The notes under the pieces are model-generated. The model was given only the letters and a program-made list of their open reading frames with translations, ran no database searches and had not been told where the DNA came from. From Dokdonia sp. PRO95 (GTDB lineage: Bacteria; Bacteroidota; Bacteroidia; Flavobacteriales; Flavobacteriaceae): a stretch of 64,000 nucleotides of DNA. Shown here piece after piece: positions 17,638-26,896 of the stretch. The stretch spans positions 2,985,966 to 3,049,965 of the forward strand of contig NZ_CM001837.1 of the NCBI RefSeq assembly GCF_000355805.1, in the 5' to 3' direction. Every line of letters begins with the position of its first letter. Positions within the stretch are counted from its first letter, which is position 1. The translations under genes and the position numbers were made by a program.

Positions 17638-18438
17638 TTACATAGGTCGCACTTTTATAAAGGCAGCGGTTTTTAACAATTGCCCTGGTGTGAGGTAGGT
17701 ATAGCGCTTAATATCTTTAATAAAATGCGACTGATCATAATACCCATATTTGACTACATAATGCTGCCAGTCGCTATTACGAGTGATGTATAACTCTCGT
17801 AAAGCAAGTTTATAACGTTGCAACGACTGGAACCGCTTAGGAGTAAGCCCTGTGTCTTTTTTAAAATGACGCTCCATAGTGCTATATGAATATCCCGTAG
17901 CATCCATGATGGTTTTCATATCAAAAGTGCTGCTTATTTCTTGTGCCATTTCTACCACAAAACCTTCTGCTTGTTTATTATACTGCTCGAGGAACCACTC
18001 ATCTAGCGCAGTAACGACTTGGGGTGCTTGAAGTGTGTCTAAATAGCTAATGAAGTTATTAATTGCAACGCCAAAAACATCATCTAGACACGCCACAGAG
18101 TCACGCATAATTGTTTGCGCATCTGCTCGTAAAAATGGACGTAAGGATGAGAGACCACGTGACTTAAACTTCACAATTATACACCGCTTAAGAGCAGATA
18201 AATCAAGATAAACCTGATCGTGGATAAAGCTAAAAAGCCTACTCGCATCAGAATGATAAATTTTTCCCATGTAAGTCATCGTGTAATGCCCTTCTAATAC
18301 AATAATCATATCTGGAGTAATGCCAGGATAGGCATACATAAACGGACTTCCGAGTGATAATATTCCTGCATCATTGAGTATCCAATAATGATCAATATGT
18401 TTTTGAATTTCTGGGATGGATGGTGCTAGAATCACCAT
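17638..18438 (-). CDS. AraC-family transcriptional regulator
   Basis: The 266-residue protein has a C-terminal AraC/XylS DNA-binding domain: the first HTH is MKTIMDATGYSYSTMERHFKKDTGLTPKRF and the second is VKYGYYDQSHFIKDIKRYTYLTPGQ, the usual two-HTH arrangement. The N-terminal 150 residues look like a ligand-sensing domain (HYWILNDAGIL, then a Tyr/Gly-rich beta stretch). It could control the serine hydrolase gene 63 bases downstream, since both point the same way, but no binding site is recognisable. Confidence 0.9.
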   Translation of the reverse strand: MVILAPSIPEIQKHIDHYWILNDAGILSLGSPFMYAYPGITPDMIIVLEGHYTMTYMGKIYHSDASRLFSFIHDQVYLDLSALKRCIIVKFKSRGLSSLRPFLRADAQTIMRDSVACLDDVFGVAINNFISYLDTLQAPQVVTALDEWFLEQYNKQAEGFVVEMAQEISSTFDMKTIMDATGYSYSTMERHFKKDTGLTPKRFQSLQRYKLALRELYITRNSDWQHYVVKYGYYDQSHFIKDIKRYTYLTPGQLLKTAAFIKVRPM

Positions 18439-18501
18439 CCGAAGCTAGTCATAATATGTGAAGATGACAAAAGGTTTGTTTTAGAAAGGTACGTTCTTGA
18501 C

Positions 18502-18538
18502 AAACTCGTCCCACACTAACTTCGCAAACCGTAAAAAA
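18502..18538. repeat. Second copy of degenerate intergenic repeat
   Basis: AAACTCGTCCCACACTAAC followed by TTCGCAAACCGTAAAAAA aligns with the end of the block at 16341-16395. It lies between the divergent AraC and Dus genes. Confidence 0.35.
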
Positions 18539-18565
18539 CATAAGACATACCATGCTTTTTAAATT

Positions 18566-18573
18566 TATCTTTG
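18566..18573 (+). promoter_or_regulatory. Bacteroidota-type -7 box before dus
   Basis: TATCTTTG matches TAnnTTTG, 16 bases before the ATG at 18590. No clear -33 element. Confidence 0.4.
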
Positions 18574-18589
18574 CTGCCAAATAGATTCA

Positions 18590-19546
18590 ATGTCCTTTAC
18601 TCTTCTTTCCTCGCCTTTACAAGGCTTTACAGACTTTAGATTCCGTAATGCGCAACAGCAATTTTTTGGTGGCATAGACACTTACTATGCGCCATACATA
18701 CGTCTCAATGGGAAGATGAAGATAAAGGGATCTTATCAACGCGACCTTGATCCTGCAGTAAACACGACACTTGAGGTAATCCCACAGGTGATGACGGCAA
18801 GTGCAGATGAGTTTATGTTTGTGATTAAATATATTGAGTCACTGGGCTACACAGAGCTCAACTGGAATTTAGGTTGCCCCTACCCGATGGTTACAAAAAG
18901 CGGAATGGGTTCTGGACTTATCTGTAACACAGAAAAAATAGATCATATTCTTGATCGTGCACATAGCGAGTCTAATGTGACCATCTCTATGAAAATGCGC
19001 CTAGGTTATGAGAGTCCAAATGAGATTTTAGAATCTTTTAAAGTACTCGATAAATATCCGCTTAAAAATGTGGCTATTCATGCTAGGCTTGGTAAACAGC
19101 TCTATAAAGGCGGTGTTGATCTAGAAGGGTTTCAGAAATGTATAGACGTGGCAAAACATACGTTGTACTACAACGGTGATATCACAAGTGTTGAGCAGTT
19201 TAGAAAAATGCGCGAGCGCTTTCCTTCTATCAAGCATTTTATGATAGGTAGAGGTCTCATTGCAGATCCGTTTTTACCAAGTATGATTAAAGCAGATACG
19301 ACAGAGTATCCTGCTAAGCGCTGGGAAACTTTTAGAGCTTTTCACGATACGATTTACGAGCAGTATGATGCGGCATTATCTGGTCCTACGCCTATCAAGA
19401 TGAAAATGCTAGGTTTCTGGGAGTTTTTCTCTCAGTCTACTCACAATCCGCATAAGGTGTATAAGGCTATCAAAAAAGCAGGAAATCCCGTAAAATATAG
19501 GCAAGCCGTTGGCGAGATTATCGCTGCGCAGCGTAAAGCACAATAA
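18590..19546 (+). CDS. dus: tRNA-dihydrouridine synthase
   Basis: The 318-residue FMN enzyme reduces uridines in the tRNA D-loop to dihydrouridine with NADPH. It starts with the Dus signature APMxGxTD-like SSPLQGFTDFRFRN, carries the catalytic cysteine in NLGCPYPMVTKSGMGSGLI, and has KMRLGYES and IHARLGKQLYKGGVDLE for FMN and phosphate binding, then MIGRGLIADPFL near the C-terminus. The short total length and absence of extra domains resemble DusC-type enzymes (U16), but the subfamily is not certain. It stands alone between divergent and following genes. Confidence 0.9.
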   Translation: MSFTLLSSPLQGFTDFRFRNAQQQFFGGIDTYYAPYIRLNGKMKIKGSYQRDLDPAVNTTLEVIPQVMTASADEFMFVIKYIESLGYTELNWNLGCPYPMVTKSGMGSGLICNTEKIDHILDRAHSESNVTISMKMRLGYESPNEILESFKVLDKYPLKNVAIHARLGKQLYKGGVDLEGFQKCIDVAKHTLYYNGDITSVEQFRKMRERFPSIKHFMIGRGLIADPFLPSMIKADTTEYPAKRWETFRAFHDTIYEQYDAALSGPTPIKMKMLGFWEFFSQSTHNPHKVYKAIKKAGNPVKYRQAVGEIIAAQRKAQ

Positions 19547-19624
19547 TTTTAGACGAAGCGGTTGATAAAAGTGTTTTCTTCTATCAATTTCGCTATTTTT
19601 AGATTTCACAATTAATCCGTGTTT

Positions 19625-21361
19625 ATGAAGTCTAAGATTCCCAATGGTGTAATGCTTAATGCTTATCCAGATAGCATAGGTAAAAAGCTACACGATACTG
19701 TTACCTTATTGCAGCGTCCAGAACTTAAGGATGTCTTCTCCTTGTTTTATGTACTACCTACTTTTTTTAACAGTGATCTAGACCGCGGTTTCTCCATTAT
19801 AGACTATAATATAAATTCAGATTTGGTTAGTCAAGAGGATCTTGATGCGCTTAAAAAGCTAGATGTCATGCTTAAGTTTGACATTGTGCTTAACCATCTT
19901 TCTGTAGGCTCACCACAGTTTAAAGACATGCTAGAAAACGGTGACAACTCTATTTATAAAGACTTTTTTATTGACTGGAATACCTTTTGGGAAGGTAAAG
20001 CAGATGCCTACAACAATGGTGTAGCTGTTCCCAAAAAAGAGTACCTAGATAAGTTATTCATGCGCAAGCCTGGCTTACCAGTGCTCAAAGTGATGTTTCC
20101 AGATGGTACAGAACGCCCGTACTGGAACACATTTTATCAGCAAATTACGTATCATGAAATAACCATTGAGGATTTAAAAACTTTAAGCGAACTATCAACC
20201 GAGGATAAAAAGGATACGGTGGCACTTATAAATAATGCCATTGCTGGTGGGTATGATATTTCTGAAGTACGCTTTCGCGAAAGCGTAACACCTCACATCC
20301 CTGAGCTTTTAAAGATCATTGAGCAACAACGCTCTTATCTTGGGCAAATGGATGTAAATGGAAATTCTGAAATGGTTTGGGATTTTTATGATGAAACACT
20401 TAAAAAAGTAGCCGATTTTGGATGTAAAATATTACGCCTTGATGCCTTTGCTTACTTACATAAGGAAGTGGGACAAACCAACTTTTTCAATAAACCTGGA
20501 ACCTGGACGTACCTAGAGCGTATCAACCAGATTGCTCAAAAATATGATCTTACCTTACTTCCTGAGATTCACTCAGAATACGGTTTAGGCCTACACGACG
20601 AAGTTGCTTCTGAAGGATATCAAATCTATGATTTCTTTTTCCCTGGACTTGTTATTCACACCATTGAAACTGGAAGCGCTAGCGCTCTTTTGTCATGGGC
20701 AAAAGAAGTGATTGCCAAAGGTTATAAAACCGTAAACATGCTAGGTTGTCACGACGGGATACCCGTACTCGACCTGAAAGGAATCACAGATGCACAAGGA
20801 AATAACCATCCAGGACTCCTAAAAGACACTGAAATTGAACATATCATTGAAACGATTTTAAGTCGTGGTGGACGTGTCAAGAATATCTATGATCCCGAAG
20901 GAAACAAAATCTCCTACTACCAAGTAAATGCTACGTTTTACAGCGCCCTGGGCGAAGATGATCGCAAGCTCTTGCTTGCTCGTGCATTACAAATATTTAT
21001 GCCTGGAATCCCCCAGGTTTGGTACTTAGACCTTTTTGCAGGAAAGAATGATTATGAGGCGGCAGACGCTGCTGGAACCGGAGGTCATAAAGAAATTAAC
21101 CGCACTACATTAACACAGGAAGATATTGAGCGCGGACTTGAAAAACCTGTGGTCTTAAAACAACTAGAATTACTGCGTTTACGTAACACCGCTGCTGCTT
21201 TTTCTGGAACAATGACCATAGAAATTGAAGATACTAGTCAGCTGGAAATTAGTTGGAAACAGGACGATGATACAGCCACCTTAAAAGCAAATCTCACTGA
21301 CTACTCTTTTACGATTACTCATGTTTCTAATGGTGTAGAAACAGTCATTGCTAATAACTAG
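19625..21361 (+). CDS. GH13 sugar phosphorylase (sucrose phosphorylase-like, GH13_18)
   Basis: From the ATG at 19625 the enzyme is 578 residues; a GTG six bases upstream is possible. The N-terminus (NGVMLNAYPDSIGKKLHD) and the motif LKFDIVLNHLS are typical of the sucrose phosphorylase branch of GH13. Catalytic residues are readable: nucleophile D273 in RLDAFAYL, acid/base E314 in LLPEIHSE, and transition-state aspartate D377 in GCHDGIPVLDLKG. Family members phosphorolyse sucrose or glucosylglycerate/glucosylglycerol to glucose-1-phosphate; which one applies here cannot be told. No signal peptide, so cytoplasmic. Residues RFRESV come from an exact palindrome copy at 20270-20285. Confidence 0.85.
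   Translation: MKSKIPNGVMLNAYPDSIGKKLHDTVTLLQRPELKDVFSLFYVLPTFFNSDLDRGFSIIDYNINSDLVSQEDLDALKKLDVMLKFDIVLNHLSVGSPQFKDMLENGDNSIYKDFFIDWNTFWEGKADAYNNGVAVPKKEYLDKLFMRKPGLPVLKVMFPDGTERPYWNTFYQQITYHEITIEDLKTLSELSTEDKKDTVALINNAIAGGYDISEVRFRESVTPHIPELLKIIEQQRSYLGQMDVNGNSEMVWDFYDETLKKVADFGCKILRLDAFAYLHKEVGQTNFFNKPGTWTYLERINQIAQKYDLTLLPEIHSEYGLGLHDEVASEGYQIYDFFFPGLVIHTIETGSASALLSWAKEVIAKGYKTVNMLGCHDGIPVLDLKGITDAQGNNHPGLLKDTEIEHIIETILSRGGRVKNIYDPEGNKISYYQVNATFYSALGEDDRKLLLARALQIFMPGIPQVWYLDLFAGKNDYEAADAAGTGGHKEINRTTLTQEDIERGLEKPVVLKQLELLRLRNTAAAFSGTMTIEIEDTSQLEISWKQDDDTATLKANLTDYSFTITHVSNGVETVIANN
20270..20285. repeat. Exact palindrome inside the GH13 phosphorylase gene
   Basis: CGCTTTCGCGAAAGCG is read as R-F-R-E-S within E-V-R-F-R-E-S-V-T. 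The same peptide from the same frame occurs in the unrelated radical SAM gene at 24297. Confidence 0.92.
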
Positions 21362-21479
21362 TTGATTACAAAACTCCGAATAATTTTAATTAACAAGCAT
21401 GTAAGCACTTTATTGTGAGTCATCTTGCTCTTAATTTAAAATGCATTCGTAACTTCTACCATCTTAAAAACCAATCCAA

Positions 21480-23030
21480 ATGAAATTAAAATACAGCACA
21501 CTAGCGCTAGGTCTTCTTTTAAGCACCTCGCTATTTGCCCAAAAGGACAACCCAACCGTTCAAGCGCTTATTAAAGAAGCCACCACAAACTCACAGCTAG
21601 AAACGCTAGCACACGAGATTACAGACGTATTAGGACCTAGACTTGTAGGAACGCCACAAATGCAGGCTGCCAATGACTGGGCAGTAGCTCAATACAAATC
21701 TTGGGGAATTGACGCTAGAAATGAGCAGTACGGAGAATGGCGCGGCTGGGAACGTGGTATCTCACACATAGATATGCTAGAACCACGTGTACAAAGTCTA
21801 CGCGGTACACAACTCGCATGGAATCCTAGCACATCAAAAGAAGGAGTTACTGCAGAGGTAATTACCTTACCTACGGTAAAAGATGCTAAGGATTTTACAA
21901 AGTGGCTTAAGAACGTAAAAGGGAAAATTGTACTCCTGTCCAAACCACAAATCACGGGACGACCAGATTATAACTGGGAGGAGTTTGCAACCGAAAAGTC
22001 TTTTGCCAAAATGAAAAGACAACGCGACTCACTTTCTAACCTATGGAATGATAACATACAACGCACAGGATTTACGAGTAGAGGTCTACCAGAAGCACTA
22101 GAAAATGCTGGTGCTGTTGGGATTGTTACTTCAAACTGGTCTAGAGGTTTTGGTGTGAATAAAATCTTTAGTGCCCGCACGAAGAAAATCCCAACTGTAG
22201 ATTTAGAGCTTGAAGATTATGGAATGTTATACCGACTTGCTGAGTCTGGTCACACACCTAAAATCAATATTACAGCCATTTCAAAAGAGCTTGGAGTTGT
22301 ACCTACTTTTAACACTATTGCAGAAATAAAAGGAACCGAAAAACCAGAGGAGTATGTGATACTCTCAGCACATTTTGATTCTTGGGATGGTGGTACAGGA
22401 GCAACAGACAACGGTACAGGAACGCTAGTTATGATGGAAGCTATGCGTATTTTAAAGAAAATTTACCCTAACCCAAAGCGTACTATTCTTGTAGGTCACT
22501 GGGGAAGTGAAGAGCAAGGTCTTAACGGATCAAGAGCATTTGTAGAAGACCATCCAGAGATTGTAGCAAAGGTGCAGGCATCTTTTAATCAAGATAACGG
22601 TACTGGACGTGTAGTACGCCTTAATGGTGGCGGATTCTTAAGAAGCTACGATTATCTTAGTAGATGGCTTAATGCAGTGCCAAATGAAATTTCAAATGAA
22701 ATTGAGACTACGTTTCCAGGTGCTCCCGCACGCGGAGGATCTGATTATGCCTCCTTTCAAGCAGCTGGTGCGCCAGGTTTTAGCTTAAGTAGCCTTAACT
22801 GGTCATACTGGAACTACACATGGCATACTAACCGTGACACTTATGATAAAATAGTTTTTGACGATATACGTAACAACGTAATTCTTACAGCAATATTAAC
22901 CTATATGGCTAGTGAAGACCCAGAGTTTACTTCTCGTGAGCGAGCGGTATTACCTATAGATCGTCGTTCTGGAGAGCCTAGAGAATGGCCTACACCTAGA
23001 TCTCCTACCCGCAAAGGAGGAATGGATTAA
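21480..23030 (+). CDS. Secreted M28-family metallopeptidase
   Basis: The 516-residue protein starts with a signal peptide (MKLKYSTLALGLLLSTSLFAQ), so it is exported. A PA-type insert lies in the middle, and the M28 dizinc site is readable: H298 and D300 in SAHFDSWDGG, D310 in TDNGTG, and E344/E345 in GSEEQGLNGS. Later ligands are in the QDNGTG region and the final TWHTNRDTYDK segment. M28 enzymes are aminopeptidases or carboxypeptidases; this one likely digests exported or environmental peptides. It ends at a strong palindrome-based terminator nine bases downstream. Confidence 0.92.
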   Translation: MKLKYSTLALGLLLSTSLFAQKDNPTVQALIKEATTNSQLETLAHEITDVLGPRLVGTPQMQAANDWAVAQYKSWGIDARNEQYGEWRGWERGISHIDMLEPRVQSLRGTQLAWNPSTSKEGVTAEVITLPTVKDAKDFTKWLKNVKGKIVLLSKPQITGRPDYNWEEFATEKSFAKMKRQRDSLSNLWNDNIQRTGFTSRGLPEALENAGAVGIVTSNWSRGFGVNKIFSARTKKIPTVDLELEDYGMLYRLAESGHTPKINITAISKELGVVPTFNTIAEIKGTEKPEEYVILSAHFDSWDGGTGATDNGTGTLVMMEAMRILKKIYPNPKRTILVGHWGSEEQGLNGSRAFVEDHPEIVAKVQASFNQDNGTGRVVRLNGGGFLRSYDYLSRWLNAVPNEISNEIETTFPGAPARGGSDYASFQAAGAPGFSLSSLNWSYWNYTWHTNRDTYDKIVFDDIRNNVILTAILTYMASEDPEFTSRERAVLPIDRRSGEPREWPTPRSPTRKGGMD

Positions 23031-23038
23031 TTAAAATA

Positions 23039-23075
23039 ATGGGTACACTTTCGCGAAAGTGTACCCATCTTTTTT
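23039..23075 (+). terminator. Palindrome-based rho-independent terminator
   Basis: A perfect 30-base palindrome (23039-23068) consists of the core TTTCGCGAAA with extended arms ATGGGTACAC and GTGTACCCAT. It is followed by CTTTTTTAT. The 15-bp arms plus T run make a textbook terminator, showing that at least this copy of the palindrome family acts at the end of a transcript. Confidence 0.85.
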
Positions 23076-23129
23076 ATACAACTATGCTACTACTTCAATA
23101 ATTGCCATACCATCTAGTTGAAGCTAAAA

Positions 23130-23612
23130 ATGAACCTCATGAACCACAATACTCTTATTGCAACATTTTACAAAGCGTTTACTAATGGAGATGCTGCAGG
23201 GATGACAGCCTGTTATCACGATGACATTATTTTTTCTGATCCAGCGTTTGGAACCTTACATGGCAAAGAAGCAAAAGCTATGTGGCACATGCTTATCGAG
23301 CGTGGAAAAGGAGCTAATAAAGTGAGCAATAGTAACATTGAAACCACAGCCACCACTGGAAGCGCGCAGTGGACAGCCCGCTATCCGTACGGACCCAAAA
23401 AACGTCCCGTAGTAAATCATGTGACTGCAAACTTTACATTTAAGGATGGTAAAATCATAGAACATCACGATACTTTCGACATGTATAGCTGGACTAAACA
23501 AGCACTTGGCATGCCAGGAGTTTTATTAGGATGGTCAGGATTTATGCGCAACTCGATTCAAAAAAAGACCAACGGAATGCTCAAAAAATACATGGAAAGA
23601 AATCCGCAATAA
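23130..23612 (+). CDS. SnoaL/NTF2-like protein
   Basis: The protein is 160 residues from the ATG at 23130; a second ATG follows at 23139. The pattern LIATFYKAFTNGDAAGMTACYHDDIIFSDPAFGTLHGKEA is typical of SnoaL-like members of the NTF2 fold, small cone-shaped proteins that bind or isomerise small hydrophobic molecules. No catalytic residue set can be assigned. It stands alone after the terminator of the peptidase gene, and no neighbour indicates a pathway. Confidence 0.75.
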   Translation: MNLMNHNTLIATFYKAFTNGDAAGMTACYHDDIIFSDPAFGTLHGKEAKAMWHMLIERGKGANKVSNSNIETTATTGSAQWTARYPYGPKKRPVVNHVTANFTFKDGKIIEHHDTFDMYSWTKQALGMPGVLLGWSGFMRNSIQKKTNGMLKKYMERNPQ

Positions 23613-23702
23613 GTCGGCTTCCTTTTAAAGTGTCCCACTGCCTATATCAATAGTGTGGAGTAATTCAATTATCTTTATGCCCCGTTAGAAAAAGCATTCT
23701 TT

Positions 23703-25880
23703 TTGAAAGATATTTTACTCATCACTCCGCCATTTACGCAACTCAATACCCCTTATCCTGCTACGGCATACATTAAAGGGTTTTTAAATACTAAAGACAT
23801 CTCATCATTCCAGATGGATCTTGGTATAGAGGTTATTTTGCAACTATTTTCGGCAAAGGAATTTACAAGGCTTTTTGAGATTGCTCGCGAGCATGACACG
23901 ATTGTTTCAGATAATTGTAGGCGTATCTATGCAATGCGAGATACCTATGTTAAGCTACTTGATGACGTAATGTCCTTCTTACAAGGAAAAAATCAAACCC
24001 TTGCAAGACAAATATGCACCGGCAACTTCTTACCACGTGCTTCTCGATTTGATCAGCTAGATGATATGGAGTGGGCTTTTGGCGAGATGGGAATGCAAGA
24101 CAAAGCAAAGCATCTTGCTACTCTCTTTCTAGAAGATCTCTCAGATTTTATTGTGGAATGTATTGATCCTAATTTTGGATTTAGTCGCTATGCAGAGCGT
24201 TTAGGTCAAAGCGCAAACTCTTTTGATGAGTTATACACCTCGCTACAAGATGACCTCACTATTGTAGATGAGATTACTATTGATATTTTAGAAGCACGCT
24301 TTCGCGAAAGCGTACCAAAACTAGTGTTACTCTCCGTTCCATTCCCTGGAAATTTATACAGCGCTTTTAGATGTGGGCAGTGGATTAAAGAACACTACCC
24401 AACAGTCAAAGTAGCTATGGGAGGTGGTTTTCCTAACACAGAACTACGAGAATTAACAGACACGAGAGTCTTTGAATTTGTAGATTATATCACGCTAGAT
24501 GATGGAGAACTCCCAGTAGAACTTCTCGTGGAAGATGTTGTGCAAAACGTGGAAAACCCTACCTATAAGCGCACATTCATTCTTGAAAATGGTGAGGTTA
24601 CTTATAAAAATAATACGCTCCGTCAAGACTATAAACAGGCGTACTTAGGAACTCCAGATTATTCAGATTTATTGCTTGATCAGTATGTCTCTGTGATTGA
24701 GATTGCAAACCCTATGCACAGTTTGTGGAGTGATGGTCGCTGGAATAAGCTTACCATGGCGCATGGTTGCTATTGGGGAAAATGTACCTTTTGTGATATT
24801 TCGTTAGATTATATAAAAATCTACGAGCCCATCGCTGCGAGTATTCTGGTAGATCGTATGGAAATACTGATTGAGCAAACAGGAGAAACTGGTTTCCACT
24901 TTGTAGATGAAGCGGCACCACCAGCGTTGATGAAAGCGCTTGCGCTTGAAATCATCAAGCGAAAGCTAGTTGTCACCTGGTGGACAAACATCAGGTTTGA
25001 GAAAAACTTTACTAAAGATTTATGTAGACTTCTCAAAGCCTCTGGTTGTATTGCCGTTTCTGGCGGACTAGAAGTCGCTTCAGATAGACTATTGAAGCTT
25101 ATTGATAAAGGAGTGACTGTTGCACAAGTTGCTCAAGTTACACTCAATTTTACCGAAGCAGATATTATGGTGCACTCCTACTTGATGTATGGATATCCTA
25201 CTCAAACGGAGCAAGAAACGATAGATAGTCTTGAGATGGTACGCCAGCTTTTTGAGCTGGGCATTATACAATCTGGCTTCTGGCATCAATTTGCCCTTAC
25301 CACGCACAGCCCTGTAGGCAAAGACCCGGAGAGCTACGGAGTAACTCCACATTATAACGAGATTACCTTTGCAAACAATGATGTAGACTTTAGTGATAAA
25401 ACTGGAATAGACCATAGCAAATTCAGCTACGGTCTCAAGAAATCTCTCTTCAACTACATGCATGGGATTGGATTTGATGAGGGCTTGCAAGAATGGTTTG
25501 ACTTTGAGGTTCCTCGCACAACGATTCATCCACATGTGATAGAGGATAGTCTTCAAGACGAATTACAATTTAATACAAAATCTACCTCTAGAATACTGTG
25601 GCTGGGCTTTCCTCCTATGCAAAAGACATTTAAGAAGAAAAAACGCGAACTAACAGAGCTTACGTTTCAAGATCAAACAGGAACTACACAAATTACGGTA
25701 GATACTCAAGATGCACTTTGGCTAATCGACATGCTAGAAATGGCGAGTCCACATCAAGATAAATTACCGACTTACGCCGCTCTCAAAACTTCGTATGAGG
25801 AAACGCAAGAAAATTTTGAGTTATTCTGGTATTCTAAGGCGATGCTAAGTCTGCGAGAAGCGGGACTACTAGTTATATAA
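23703..25880 (+). CDS. Radical SAM protein with B12-binding-type N-terminus
   Basis: The 725-residue protein starts at a TTG (23703); no ATG fits the conserved beginning KDILLITPPF. The N-terminal 320 residues look like the B12-binding domain of COG1032-type radical SAM proteins (VPKLVLLSVPFPGNL, then AMGGGFPNTELREL). The iron-sulfur motif is GCYWGKCTFC with cysteines 356, 361 and 364, spacing CX4CX2C instead of the canonical CX3CX2C. Later motifs are FHFVDEAAPP, WWTNIRFEK and VSGGLEVASDRLL. It is probably a methyltransferase or rearrangement enzyme; the substrate is unknown. TATCTTTA at 23670 may be its promoter. RFRESV (200s) derives from a palindrome copy at 24297. Confidence 0.85.
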   Translation: MKDILLITPPFTQLNTPYPATAYIKGFLNTKDISSFQMDLGIEVILQLFSAKEFTRLFEIAREHDTIVSDNCRRIYAMRDTYVKLLDDVMSFLQGKNQTLARQICTGNFLPRASRFDQLDDMEWAFGEMGMQDKAKHLATLFLEDLSDFIVECIDPNFGFSRYAERLGQSANSFDELYTSLQDDLTIVDEITIDILEARFRESVPKLVLLSVPFPGNLYSAFRCGQWIKEHYPTVKVAMGGGFPNTELRELTDTRVFEFVDYITLDDGELPVELLVEDVVQNVENPTYKRTFILENGEVTYKNNTLRQDYKQAYLGTPDYSDLLLDQYVSVIEIANPMHSLWSDGRWNKLTMAHGCYWGKCTFCDISLDYIKIYEPIAASILVDRMEILIEQTGETGFHFVDEAAPPALMKALALEIIKRKLVVTWWTNIRFEKNFTKDLCRLLKASGCIAVSGGLEVASDRLLKLIDKGVTVAQVAQVTLNFTEADIMVHSYLMYGYPTQTEQETIDSLEMVRQLFELGIIQSGFWHQFALTTHSPVGKDPESYGVTPHYNEITFANNDVDFSDKTGIDHSKFSYGLKKSLFNYMHGIGFDEGLQEWFDFEVPRTTIHPHVIEDSLQDELQFNTKSTSRILWLGFPPMQKTFKKKKRELTELTFQDQTGTTQITVDTQDALWLIDMLEMASPHQDKLPTYAALKTSYEETQENFELFWYSKAMLSLREAGLLVI
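24297..24312. repeat. Exact palindrome inside the radical SAM gene
   Basis: CGCTTTCGCGAAAGCG is read as R-F-R-E-S in E-A-R-F-R-E-S-V-P, almost the same peptide as at 20270 in an unrelated gene. Confidence 0.92.
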
Positions 25881-25898
25881 GATAATAAGTTGTTGAGG

Positions 25899-25918
25899 TA
25901 CGCTTTCGCGAAAGCGTA
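25899..25918. repeat. Exact palindrome with extended arms between convergent genes
   Basis: The 16-bp consensus (25901-25916) is extended by TA on both sides to a 20-bp perfect palindrome. It lies between the convergent radical SAM and HMG-CoA lyase genes and could terminate both; T runs are weak. Confidence 0.85.
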
Positions 25919-25933
25919 ATAAGAAAAATACTC

Positions 25934-26800
25934 CTAGTGATATTTCTGAAAGATTTTTAAAGCTTCGTTGTAGCTACTTTCAAAACTCATTGCATTCACA
26001 TTATCATCTGCCTTAACGGAGGCAAAATAAGAAACGAGTTTCTCTGTAGGCATGTTACCTGTAAGATCGTCTGCCGCCATTGGGCAACCACCAAAACCTT
26101 GAATCGCACCGTCAAATCTACGGCAACCCGCTTTATAAGCTGCATCTACTTTCTCGTGCCAAGTGGTAGGCGTTGTGTGTAAATGAGCTCCAAATTCAAC
26201 TTTTGGATAGCGCTTTATAAGATTAGAGAATAGATAATCTATCGTCTCTGCATCTGAGGTACCTACCGTATCTGATAAGGAAAGTATTTTTACTCCCATA
26301 CTGCTGAGCTTCTCTGCCCACTCCCCTACGATATCCACATTCCATGGATCACCGTATGGATTACCAAATCCCATAGAGATATAAACGACTAGCTCTTTAT
26401 CCTTTGAATCAGCGAGTTCTATAATATCCTTGAGTAAATCTACAGATTGAGCGATAGTTTTATGCGTGTTACGCATTTGAAAATTCTCTGAGATAGAAAA
26501 TGGATAACCAAGATAATCTACCATTTCATGCTGCACGGCATCTTGTGCTCCGCGCAAGTTTGCCACAATAGAAAGTAATTTACTATCGGTTTTTGATAAA
26601 TCAAGACTGTGTAAAACCTCTGCAGAATCCTTCATTTGAGGAATCGCCTTTGGCGACACAAAACTACCTACGTCTATGGTGTCAAAACCACAGCGTAATA
26701 ACGATTGTATATATTGAACCTTAGACTCTGTAGGAATCCAATCTTTTATACCTTGCATCGCGTCACGAGGACACTCAATAATTTTTACATTCTCATTCAC
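25934..26800 (-). CDS. Hydroxymethylglutaryl-CoA lyase
   Basis: The 288-residue protein cleaves HMG-CoA to acetoacetate and acetyl-CoA, the last step of leucine breakdown. It starts with KIIECPRDAMQGIKDWIPTESK, in which the catalytic Arg-Asp pair follows the HMGL-like pattern, and has the metal-binding HLHTTP-like segment EFGAHLHTT. The signature loop with the catalytic cysteine is GFGGCPMAADDLTGN. TIM-barrel length matches the family. No leucine-pathway partner lies next to it in this window. Confidence 0.92.
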   Translation of the reverse strand: MNENVKIIECPRDAMQGIKDWIPTESKVQYIQSLLRCGFDTIDVGSFVSPKAIPQMKDSAEVLHSLDLSKTDSKLLSIVANLRGAQDAVQHEMVDYLGYPFSISENFQMRNTHKTIAQSVDLLKDIIELADSKDKELVVYISMGFGNPYGDPWNVDIVGEWAEKLSSMGVKILSLSDTVGTSDAETIDYLFSNLIKRYPKVEFGAHLHTTPTTWHEKVDAAYKAGCRRFDGAIQGFGGCPMAADDLTGNMPTEKLVSYFASVKADDNVNAMSFESSYNEALKIFQKYH

Positions 26801-26896
26801 TACGTAAAAATAGCAGTTTCAATTGTGGTATCACAACCAGAAGTAACAATTAAGTGATGATTTTATAATTTACTTGTCAACAAGATTTTGAGTAGC

